DNA of 5,821 nt from Candidatus Poribacteria bacterium (GTDB taxonomy: Bacteria > Poribacteria > WGA-4E > WGA-3G): positions 1-5,821 of the forward strand of contig VXZL01000233.1 of the NCBI GenBank assembly GCA_009845505.1, given 5' to 3'. Shown here piece by piece: positions 1 through 5,810 of the stretch. The first letter of the stretch is position 1. Every line of letters starts with the position of its first letter. The notes beneath the pieces are model-generated. The model was given only the letters and a program-made list of their open reading frames with translations. It was not told where the DNA came from and did not search any database. Position numbers and translations under genes: made by a program.

Positions 1-131
1 GTCTGCTTTTGTGCTAAAATGATTGGAACTGTAATGATTTTTGAGTAGCGTTTGATTGTTACCCGTTGATGATATACGTCGGAATGACTTTTTCCACTGC
101 CAAAAACGAAAAAACCGAGTTGTTGTAAAGC
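1..131. other. Leader region upstream of the acyl-CoA synthetase
   Basis: This stretch is AT-rich and shows no convincing gene. Plus-strand frame 1 is open only from base 1 to a TAG at 46-48, which could be the tail of an upstream gene but is far too short to judge. A promoter for the following genes would be expected here. TTGATT (52-57) and a TATA-like string (about 71-78) are present but badly spaced, so no promoter is called. No clear Shine-Dalgarno sequence precedes the ATG at 132. Confidence 0.4.
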
Positions 132-1919
132 ATGCACGGCTTGATGATGAACTATCCATTGACGCTCGCGCAGATTTTAGAGCATGCGCACCGAATTCAT
201 GGTGATAAGTGTGTCCAAACGTTGCTGCCTAATTCCGATGTGCATCGTTATACCTATACTGCGCTATATGAACGTGTGAAACGGCTCGCAAACGCCATCA
301 CGGAATTAGGGATTCAGCGCGGCGATAGGGTTGCGACTTATGCTTCTAATACCTATCAACACCTGGAACTCTACTATGCCATTCCGTGTATCGGTGCTGT
401 ACTCCACCCACTCAACCTTCGCCTCTCCGCTGCACAGTTAGCCAAGATTGTTCACGAAGCCGAGGACAAACTCATCTTTGTCGAAGGGGCATTTGCTGAA
501 CGATTTGAAGAACTTCGGGATAGGATTACTTGTAAACGTGTTGTCCATTTCGATCTAATGTCTACGAATACTGGCGCGCTTTATGAAAAGCTGCTCCGTG
601 AAGCTGAAGAGGCATATACTTATGACATCCGGGATGAGAACTGGGCAATGGGGCTCTGCTACACCAGTGGGACGCAAGGAGAGCCTCGTGGTGTTCTTTA
701 CACACATCGTTCTATGTTTCTCCACACTTTGGCGGTCAATCAAGCTGATGTCTTCGGATTAACGGAGATGGATGTCGTGCTGCCGCTTGTGCCGATGTTC
801 CATGCTATGGCATGGGGTTTGCCTTACGCTTGTATGTTCGCTGGTGCTGATATGGTATTGCCGGGACCGAAACCTACATGCCTTGCAGATGTTATCGCTG
901 AAAACGGGGTTACTGTCGCTGCAGGGGTGCCGACGGTTTGGGCAGCGGCTTACCCGGAATTACGGAAAAGGCGACAGGAACTTTCGTCGTTTCGGCGATT
1001 GATAGTCGGTGGCGAAGCGATGTCACCTACACTCATTGAAGCTTATGAAGCCGATCTCGGTGTTGAGGTGTGCCATGCGTGGGGAATGACTGAAATGTCT
1101 CCGACTGGGACGTTCTCGAAATTGCGCAGCGCACATCAAGGACTTTCAGACGTTGAAAAGTGGCGCGTTAAGGCAAAACAGGGAAGACCCGTACCGGGCG
1201 TTGAACTTCGGCTCACGTCTGGAACACCTACCCATTTCACTGAACTCCCTTGGGATGGTGAGACGGTTGGGGAGGTTCAGGTACGGAGTCCGTGGACAGC
1301 GAGTCGCTACTATAAGAGTGAACCGACAAGGGAATATTTCACTGCCGATGGGTGGTTGCGGACAGGTGATCTTGCGACGATTGACCCTGAAGGGTATATG
1401 CAAATTGTGGACCGCGCGAAGGCGTTGATTCGTAGCGGTGGAGAGTCTATTTCGAGTATTGCCTTAGAGACAGTGCTATTGCGACATCCACAGGTACTTG
1501 AGGCGGCGGTAGTTGGTGTTCCTGATGAAAAATGGGGGGAACGTCCAATCGCTGTTGTTGTCCTCACACCGATAGGTGCGGTTTCTAACCGCACCGATAC
1601 CCTTAAACCGGTAGGTGTGGTTTCTAACCGCACCGATACCCTTAAACCGGTAGGTGCGGTTTCTAACCGCACCGATACGGACCTCGCGGGTGCCCTCATA
1701 CAACATCTCACCTCAGAATTCCCTAAGTTCTGGATTCCTGACCAATTTGTTTTTATTGATGAAATCCCGAAAACAAGCGTTGGAAAATCCGATAAACGTG
1801 CCCTTTTGGAGCGGCTTGCAAGCCAAAACTTGCTTGAAGAAAGGGAAATGTTTCTATCCAATGGTAAATGGGTAGCCAAAGATTCCGACACCTCGGAACC
1901 GAAAGGAGACATCTCATGA
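132..1919 (+). CDS. AMP-forming fatty acyl-CoA synthetase with in-frame palindromic repeat insertion
   Basis: This 595-residue protein belongs to the ANL (adenylate-forming) superfamily and should activate a carboxylic acid, probably a medium- or long-chain fatty acid, with ATP and CoA to acyl-CoA, AMP and PPi in the cytoplasm. Seen in order: the phosphate-binding loop YTSGTQGEPRG (177-187), the HAWGMTEMSP adenine/acyl site motif (315-324), TGDLATID (411-418), the hinge region DRAKALIRSGGES (427-439), and the A10 motif PKTSVGK with the expected catalytic lysine K552. The N-terminus MHGLMMNYPLTL resembles fatty-acid ligases of this subgroup, which supports the ATG at 132 although its ribosome binding site is weak; ATGs at 144 and 147 are alternatives. 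Family members are usually about 540-560 residues. The excess is largely explained by a three-copy 13-residue repeat at about residues 480-516, which sits between the VVVLTP strand and the final domain leading to K552, probably in a surface loop. All core motifs are intact, so the enzyme is probably active. The true acid substrate cannot be read from the sequence. Confidence 0.93.
   Translation: MHGLMMNYPLTLAQILEHAHRIHGDKCVQTLLPNSDVHRYTYTALYERVKRLANAITELGIQRGDRVATYASNTYQHLELYYAIPCIGAVLHPLNLRLSAAQLAKIVHEAEDKLIFVEGAFAERFEELRDRITCKRVVHFDLMSTNTGALYEKLLREAEEAYTYDIRDENWAMGLCYTSGTQGEPRGVLYTHRSMFLHTLAVNQADVFGLTEMDVVLPLVPMFHAMAWGLPYACMFAGADMVLPGPKPTCLADVIAENGVTVAAGVPTVWAAAYPELRKRRQELSSFRRLIVGGEAMSPTLIEAYEADLGVEVCHAWGMTEMSPTGTFSKLRSAHQGLSDVEKWRVKAKQGRPVPGVELRLTSGTPTHFTELPWDGETVGEVQVRSPWTASRYYKSEPTREYFTADGWLRTGDLATIDPEGYMQIVDRAKALIRSGGESISSIALETVLLRHPQVLEAAVVGVPDEKWGERPIAVVVLTPIGAVSNRTDTLKPVGVVSNRTDTLKPVGAVSNRTDTDLAGALIQHLTSEFPKFWIPDQFVFIDEIPKTSVGKSDKRALLERLASQNLLEEREMFLSNGKWVAKDSDTSEPKGDIS
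1569..1678 (+). repeat. Tandem array of three 39-bp palindromic repeats inside a coding sequence
   Basis: Three stem-loops lie at 1575-1595, 1614-1634 and 1653-1673, exactly 39 bp apart. Each has arms GGTGCGGTT and AACCGCACC around a TCT loop. Copy 2 has one change, C to T at 1618, giving GGTGTGGTT, which still pairs as G-U in RNA. The two 18-bp spacers, 1596-1613 and 1635-1652, are identical (GATACCCTTAAACCGGTA). The bases just before copy 1 match that spacer only partly, and after copy 3 only GATAC is kept. Because 39 is a multiple of three the reading frame survives; the peptide unit is GAVSNRT followed by DTLKPV, with an A-to-V change in copy 2. The near identity of the units indicates recent tandem duplication. 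The motif resembles a dispersed repeat I associate with Poribacteria-type genomes, which is recollection and not a search result. Confidence 0.93.
1903..1908 (+). promoter_or_regulatory. Ribosome binding site AAGGAG fixing the dehydrogenase start
   Basis: AAGGAG lies 7 bases before the ATG at 1916, an ideal spacing. This sets the dehydrogenase start at 1916 rather than at the in-frame ATG at 1868, which would add 16 residues lacking family resemblance. The site lies within the last codons of the acyl-CoA synthetase, and the ATGA overlap suggests translational coupling. Confidence 0.85.
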
Positions 1920-2953
1920 AAATGAAAGCTGCTATCTACACAGGCATTGAACAGATTGCGATTCGAGAGGTTGAGCGAAACGAACCGCCTCCAGGCTTTG
2001 TGCTCGTTGACACGAAGCAGACCGGTATCTGTGGAAGCGATCTGCACAGTTATTTCGGGCATTGGGGACAGTCCCATGAATACGCTGCAGGACATGAGAC
2101 GTGTGGTGTTGTCACAGCTCTCGGTGCAGGTGTAACAAAGTTTGAGATTGGGGACAAGGTGGCTGTGGAATGTTTCTCGCACTGTGGGACGTGTAGGTAT
2201 TGTGAGACGGGGCAGTACAATCTCTGTTTCAATAGGGGCGGCATCTCTCCGAGTATGCACGGTGGATTCGCTGAATACACTTCGACGCACCAGTCGGGGT
2301 TATTCAAATTACCGAAGGACATGACGTTTGAGCAGGGAGCACTCGTCGAACCGTTGGCTGTTTCACACCGTGCTGTGGCGCGGACAGGTGCCAATTTCAG
2401 AGACACAGTGGCGATTATCGGCGGTGGTACTATCGGTCAATTCGCTTTGGCGGATGCCGTTGCAGCGGGCGTTAAGGAGACACTCATCACTGTTAAGTAC
2501 GAACAACAGGCAGAATTGGCAAAGCAACTTGGGGCGGATCATGTCGTCAATATTAGTGACATCAATGTCTCGGAATACGTCAAGGATGTCACGAACGGTA
2601 TCGGTTTTGATGCTGTGATCGAAACGGTGGGTGGTGCGGAGAACTTCAATGCCGCTATGACTATCGTTCGGAAGCAGGGTGCCGTTGTCCTTGTCGCCGG
2701 ATATTACAAACCCCTTGAGGTAGATCTCTCCCGTGTCGTCTGGTCGGAAGCCTTCGTCACAGGTTCTAACTGCTACGGTTATAGCGGTATGGAAACCGAC
2801 TTTGAAGCGGCGATTGAGTTGATAGATTCCGGCAGGGTCGATGCCACAAAACTCGTGACGCACTATTATCCGCTTGAGGAGATTAGCGAAGCGTTTCGCG
2901 TGTCCGCTGATAAGACATCTGGAGCCGTTAAGGTGCATGTCTGTCAGGAGTAG
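1916..2953 (+). CDS. Zinc-dependent medium-chain alcohol/polyol dehydrogenase
   Basis: This 345-residue protein is a zinc-containing medium-chain dehydrogenase/reductase resembling the sorbitol/L-threonine dehydrogenase branch, and should oxidise a secondary alcohol or polyol to a carbonyl using NAD(P)+. Counting from the ATG at 1916, the catalytic zinc site is seen as CGSDLH (C39, H44) and GHE (H60, E61), with E145 in GALVEPLAV. The four structural-zinc cysteines are C90, C93, C96 and C104. The Rossmann motif GGGTIG is at 169-174. At the end of the second Rossmann strand, where NAD-specific members usually carry an acidic residue, the sequence reads TVKYEQQ (K194), so NADP use is possible. 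Length is normal for the family. The start overlaps the synthetase stop by four bases, so the two genes are almost certainly co-transcribed. The exact substrate cannot be assigned; this family is large and often misnamed as threonine or sorbitol dehydrogenase. Confidence 0.93.
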   Translation: MKMKAAIYTGIEQIAIREVERNEPPPGFVLVDTKQTGICGSDLHSYFGHWGQSHEYAAGHETCGVVTALGAGVTKFEIGDKVAVECFSHCGTCRYCETGQYNLCFNRGGISPSMHGGFAEYTSTHQSGLFKLPKDMTFEQGALVEPLAVSHRAVARTGANFRDTVAIIGGGTIGQFALADAVAAGVKETLITVKYEQQAELAKQLGADHVVNISDINVSEYVKDVTNGIGFDAVIETVGGAENFNAAMTIVRKQGAVVLVAGYYKPLEVDLSRVVWSEAFVTGSNCYGYSGMETDFEAAIELIDSGRVDATKLVTHYYPLEEISEAFRVSADKTSGAVKVHVCQE

Positions 2954-2981
2954 CGTCCTCAGCGAAATAGCAGGCAGCGAT

Positions 2982-2996
2982 AAAAAAGGATTTTTT
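2982..2996 (+). promoter_or_regulatory. Ribosome binding site inside an A6-GGA-T6 inverted repeat
   Basis: The AAGGA that best fits a Shine-Dalgarno for the gene at 3002 (spacer about 11 bases) is embedded in six A, GGA, six T, a perfect but weak A-T inverted repeat with GGA as the loop. This is the only recognisable binding site in the 48-bp gap. The spacing is somewhat long, and the symmetry may be chance in an AT-rich gap. Confidence 0.45.
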
Positions 2997-3001
2997 ACAC
3001 A

Positions 3002-3727
3002 ATGCAAAATGGGAACCACACGTTAAGCAACAAAGAAAGGGAACAATTTTGGCGGCACGGTTATCTCGGTCCTTACAAACTCTGTAGTTCGGAAGAGATG
3101 TTCAAGATGCACTCGGAAATCGAGAAGATTCTTGAGACCGCGCCGCCGGATCACCAACAGTTTGGGCATAACCGCCACCTTGATTCCCCGCTAATTCACA
3201 ATCTTGCCACGCATCCGTCTATCGTCAAACGAATGGTGTCTCTCTACGGTCCCGATCTCCTGCTCTGGCGGACGAACTTTTTCATTAAGGAGCCGGGGGC
3301 GAAGGAGATTCCGTGGCATCAAGATTTCAACTACTGGCCCCTTGAACCGCCGATTATTATTTCGGCGTGGATTGCTGTGGATTCGGCGACCTTGGAAAAT
3401 AGCTGCCTCCAGATCGTTCCGGGTTCACATCGCAAAGTGATACCGCACGTCAAAGCGACTTCAGACATGGCATTCGGACAAATGGGTGACCTCGGTTTCG
3501 TTGATACAACCGATGTTGTCAACTTAGAGATGCAACCCGGTGAGTTCGTCCTTTTCAATGAACGGACGCTACATCACTCAGAGGCGAACCGCTCCGCCAA
3601 ACGGCGTATCGGCTTGGCTGTCCGCGTTATTTTGCCTATCGTTAAGGTTTTTGATTGGGATGCACCACGACATGAGCTCATCGTCATTCACGGCAAAGAC
3701 CCCGTTCAGTTCAATAAAAGGTCTTAA
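3002..3727 (+). CDS. Phytanoyl-CoA dioxygenase (PhyH) family Fe(II)/2-oxoglutarate oxygenase
   Basis: This 241-residue protein is a non-heme iron oxygenase of the PhyH family, which couples 2-oxoglutarate decarboxylation to hydroxylation of a substrate; the prototype 2-hydroxylates phytanoyl-CoA. The facial triad is visible as WHQD (H106, D108) and the distal histidine H191 in TLHHSEANRS. R202 in AKRRIGLAVR is eleven residues after H191, the same spacing as the 2-oxoglutarate-binding arginine in human PHYH (H264 to R275). Other family signatures are the SAWIAVDSAT strand (121-130) followed by NSCLQIVPGSH (133-143), and the QPGEFVLFNE strand (178-187). The protein is shorter than human PHYH and close to compact bacterial members, so a small or unrelated substrate is quite possible. 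It lies 48 bp after the alcohol dehydrogenase and 26 bp before the reductase, so an operon role is likely. PhyH proteins are reported to be greatly expanded in Poribacteria, where their substrates are mostly unknown. Confidence 0.92.
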   Translation: MQNGNHTLSNKEREQFWRHGYLGPYKLCSSEEMFKMHSEIEKILETAPPDHQQFGHNRHLDSPLIHNLATHPSIVKRMVSLYGPDLLLWRTNFFIKEPGAKEIPWHQDFNYWPLEPPIIISAWIAVDSATLENSCLQIVPGSHRKVIPHVKATSDMAFGQMGDLGFVDTTDVVNLEMQPGEFVLFNERTLHHSEANRSAKRRIGLAVRVILPIVKVFDWDAPRHELIVIHGKDPVQFNKRS

Positions 3728-3738
3728 TTATTATTCGT

Positions 3739-3744
3739 AAGGAG
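3739..3744 (+). promoter_or_regulatory. Ribosome binding site AAGGAG for the enone reductase
   Basis: AAGGAG stands 9 bases before the ATG at 3754 in the 26-bp gap after the PhyH gene. It supports that start and independent initiation on a shared transcript. Confidence 0.8.
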
Positions 3745-3753
3745 AAACGATAA

Positions 3754-4767
3754 ATGAATCGTCAAATTACCCTCGCCTCTCGGCCCGTAGGGTATCCGAA
3801 AGCGTCAGATTTCAACTTGGTTGAGGTGCCAATTCCAACACCTAAAGACGGAGAGGTATTAGTAAAAACCATCTATCTCTCCGTTGACCCATATATGCGC
3901 GGACGGATTAATGCTGCGAAGTCTTATGCCGCCAACGTTGAGATTGATGAAGTCATGGTCGGTAGCGTCATCGCCGAAGTGATAGAGACAAAACATCCGA
4001 ATTTTGAGATTGGTGATATCGTCAACGCCGGTATCGGTTGGCAGGAACACGGTGTCGCTGCTGGCGATGGACTGCGAAAAATTGATCCGGCAATTGCCCC
4101 TATCTCTACAGGTGCAGGGATTCTCGGTATGCCGGGTTTAACAGCCTATTTTGGCTTGCTGAAGGTTGGGAAACTTCAAGCGCGTGAAACCGTCTTTGTC
4201 TCTGGTGCTGCCGGTGCCGTCGGTACTGTCGTCGGACAAATTGCGAAGATTAAAGGCTGCCGGGTCGTCGGTTCCGCTGGAACTGATGAAAAGGTCGCGT
4301 ATATTGTTGATGAACTCGGTTTTGATGAGGCTTTTAATTATAAAGAAATTGACGATTATAACGATGAACTTCAGAGGCTGCTGCCTGATGGTATTGATGT
4401 CTATTTTGACAATGTTGGCGGTAGCATTACAGATGCCGTCTTCCCGAATTTAAGAATCAAAGGACGGGTCGTTATCTGTGGACAAATTTCGCAATATAAC
4501 TTAGAGAAACCAGAGATGGGACCCCGTTTCCTCTGGTTTATGATTACCAAGCGCGCCCGCATCGAAGGCTTCCTCGTCTCTGAATTCGCTGACCAGCATG
4601 CAGAGGCACTCGTTGAGATGGCAGAATGGCTGCGGCAGGGCAAGTTGAAATACCATGAAACGATCGAGGAAGGTGGCATTGAAAATGCCCCTGCAGCGTT
4701 TATTAGCATGCTAAAAGGGGGAAACATAGGAAAACAACTCGTCAAGATCGCTGCCCCGAGTTCTTGA
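3754..4767 (+). CDS. NADPH-dependent alkenal/enone reductase of the PTGR/CurA medium-chain family
   Basis: This 337-residue zinc-independent medium-chain reductase belongs to the group that includes prostaglandin/leukotriene reductase (PTGR), plant alkenal reductase and bacterial curcumin reductase CurA. These enzymes reduce the C=C bond next to a carbonyl using NADPH. Motifs seen: LSVDPYMRGR (42-51), the nucleotide-binding GAAGAVGTVVGQIAK (151-165), GSAGTDEK (173-180) in the stretch that in this family contacts the NADPH 2'-phosphate, FNYK (194-197), YFDNVGG (217-223), GRVVICGQISQYN (237-249), and the GFLVSEF segment (272-278). Length is typical (330-350) and no zinc-site cysteines are present. 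It is the last gene of the plus-strand cluster. It may saturate an alpha,beta-unsaturated intermediate of the same pathway or detoxify reactive aldehydes. Automated annotation would probably read NADP-dependent oxidoreductase; the physiological substrate is not inferable. Confidence 0.93.
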   Translation: MNRQITLASRPVGYPKASDFNLVEVPIPTPKDGEVLVKTIYLSVDPYMRGRINAAKSYAANVEIDEVMVGSVIAEVIETKHPNFEIGDIVNAGIGWQEHGVAAGDGLRKIDPAIAPISTGAGILGMPGLTAYFGLLKVGKLQARETVFVSGAAGAVGTVVGQIAKIKGCRVVGSAGTDEKVAYIVDELGFDEAFNYKEIDDYNDELQRLLPDGIDVYFDNVGGSITDAVFPNLRIKGRVVICGQISQYNLEKPEMGPRFLWFMITKRARIEGFLVSEFADQHAEALVEMAEWLRQGKLKYHETIEEGGIENAPAAFISMLKGGNIGKQLVKIAAPSS

Positions 4768-4783
4768 TTATAGTAATCTATAA
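4768..4783 (+). repeat. Short A/T-rich inverted repeat directly after the reductase stop
   Basis: TTATAG (4768-4773) and CTATAA (4778-4783) are perfect inverted arms around a TAAT loop and begin at the base after the TGA stop. At six mostly A-T pairs the hairpin would be weak, and no T-tract follows, so it is not called a terminator. Confidence 0.35.
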
Positions 4784-4805
4784 CGACATCTGTGTAGAAT
4801 CTGTA

Positions 4806-4828
4806 GGGGTAGGTCTTGTGCCTACCCC
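4806..4828. repeat. Palindromic hairpin between convergent genes, possible dispersed repeat or bidirectional terminator
   Basis: GGGGTAGG (4806-4813) and CCTACCCC (4821-4828) form a perfect 8-bp GC-rich stem around a 7-base loop, TCTTGTG. It sits 38 bp after the reductase stop and 22 bp beyond the stop of the opposing dehydrogenase, a natural place for a two-way terminator. The following bases on the plus strand (GCACTTTTACTT) contain only a broken T run and the minus side has none, so factor-independent termination would be weak. The motif looks like a dispersed intergenic repeat in the same genome type as the repeat in the acyl-CoA synthetase, but its genome copy number cannot be seen here. 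Confidence 0.6.
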
Positions 4829-4850
4829 GCACTTTTACTTCGCAATTCCA

Positions 4851-5795
4851 CTAATATCCCTTCTCCTTATCAATCACGCTCAGGAGCGGTTTGCCAACGA
4901 GCATCCGTTCCAGATTATCACAGAAAAGCCCGACTGAACGGTCTAAACGAATCGGTGAGCCGCCAGCAACGTGTGGCGTAATTATCACGTTCGGCATATC
5001 CCACAGTGGGCTGTCAAGTGGTAATGGTTCTTCAGGCGTGACATCCAACCCCGCACCACCAATGCTCCCCGAAGTCAGTGCTCGGAGCAGTGCCGGTCCG
5101 TCTACAATCTTCCCACGTGTGACATTAATAAGCAAGGCATGCGATTTCATCTGTTCAAAGGCTGCGTCGTCAAACATGCCGTGGGTCTCTGGTGTCAACG
5201 GGGCGCAGATCGCAACGACATCGGATGCTGCGAGGAGGTCGTGGAATCGATCCATCTTCCAGACTTCATGAACAAACGACGGTGCTTCAACTGCCTCTGG
5301 ATCGACAGCGATAACGCGCATATCGAACCCTTGTGCCCGACGCGCGACATCAATTCCGGTGCCACCGAGGCCAACGATCCCCAGCGTCCGTTCGCTTAAT
5401 TCCCATGTCGCCAGACGGATAGGCATCCGATTGTCCCATGTCCGTTCGCGAACGGAGCGTCCGATACCTCGCAGGAGACCCAGCAGTAAAGCCCACGTCT
5501 GGTCTGCCAAATGCGGTCCAACGAATCCTTTCGCACTTGTCAAAATGACATTGCTCTTGACAAATTCGGGGAACAGTAGTCAATCGACACCTGCTGAAAG
5601 GACTTGCACCCATTTTAAATGCTTCGCATTTTCAAAAAGTGAACGGTTAAACCCGCCAAACACAATATCAGTGTCCACGATTTCGTGTAATGCCTCTTCC
5701 GAATTCTGTGGACAGACAAGCGAAAGTGTATCGGAAACCGATTCGATCTGCTGCTGTTGTTCTACTGTAATGTCGGTATTAATCAAAATTTTCAT
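4851..5795 (-). pseudogene. D-2-hydroxyacid dehydrogenase interrupted by one in-frame TGA
   Basis: Read from the ATG at 5795-5793, the frame gives 71 residues, a TGA (codon 72, 5582-5580), then stays open in the same frame to the TAG at 4853-4851, for 314 positions in all, a normal length for this family. These enzymes reversibly reduce 2-ketoacids to D-2-hydroxyacids with NAD(P)H. On either side of the stop, LKWVQVLSAGVD (60-71) and LLFPEFVKSNVIL (73-85) read as continuous family sequence, so there is no frameshift or deletion. With reconstructed numbering, the NAD-binding GLGGTG is at 142-147 with acidic D165 at the end of the next strand. The catalytic residues are R227 (NVTRGKIVD), E256 (TPEEPLP) and H275 (TPHVAGG); the R-to-E spacing of 29 equals that of 3-phosphoglycerate dehydrogenase. 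A good ribosome binding site precedes the start. The parts are 5795-5580 and the remainder downstream of it; restart at TTG 5543 is possible but would lack the first half of the substrate domain. A recent nonsense mutation or a sequencing error is more likely than recoding. Confidence 0.85.
5580..5582 (-). other. In-frame TGA at codon 72 of the D-2-hydroxyacid dehydrogenase
   Basis: This codon follows SAGVD and precedes LLFPEF. Related proteins often have Arg or another residue here; a single transition from CGA (Arg) or TGG (Trp) gives TGA. TGA is also the genuine terminator of the acyl-CoA synthetase (1917-1919) and the enone reductase (4765-4767) in this window, which argues against a reassigned code. 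Confidence 0.85.
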
Positions 5796-5803
5796 TTGAC
5801 AGT

Positions 5804-5810
5804 CTCCTCT
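5804..5810 (-). promoter_or_regulatory. Ribosome binding site AGAGGAG of the D-2-hydroxyacid dehydrogenase
   Basis: On the minus strand AGAGGAG ends 8 bases before the ATG at 5795, which fixes the start of the interrupted gene. Its good preservation suggests that any inactivation is recent. The promoter, if any, lies outside the window. Confidence 0.75.

Noticed and set aside
52..78. Possible sigma-70-like promoter (TTGATT and a TATA-like box)
   Set aside because: The boxes are separated by only about 13-15 bases and the region is generally AT-rich, so the match is not better than chance.
1569..1678. CRISPR-like array
   Set aside because: The period is just 39 bp, the 18-bp spacers are identical rather than unique, and the array is in frame within a gene; it is a tandem palindromic repeat.
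1868..1915. Upstream in-frame start extending the zinc dehydrogenase by 16 residues
   Set aside because: The extension overlaps the synthetase, has no ribosome binding site, and family members begin at the MKAAIY-type N-terminus; AAGGAG before 1916 decides the start.
1310..2290. Long antisense open frame (326 codons) crossing the synthetase/dehydrogenase junction
   Set aside because: It lies opposite two well-supported enzymes, shows no family resemblance, and is kept open partly by the repeat array, whose minus frames lack stops.
2363..3019. Antisense open frame (218 codons) opposite the zinc dehydrogenase
   Set aside because: It has no recognisable domain and is fully explained as the shadow of a conserved plus-strand gene.
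4768..4783. Intrinsic terminator immediately after the reductase
   Set aside because: The six-pair stem is almost all A-T and no run of T follows it.
5580..5582. UGA reassigned to Trp or Gly, or selenocysteine insertion
   Set aside because: Two other genes here end at TGA in proper positions, and codon 72 is not a catalytic site where selenocysteine would be expected. A single nonsense change or sequencing error is simpler.
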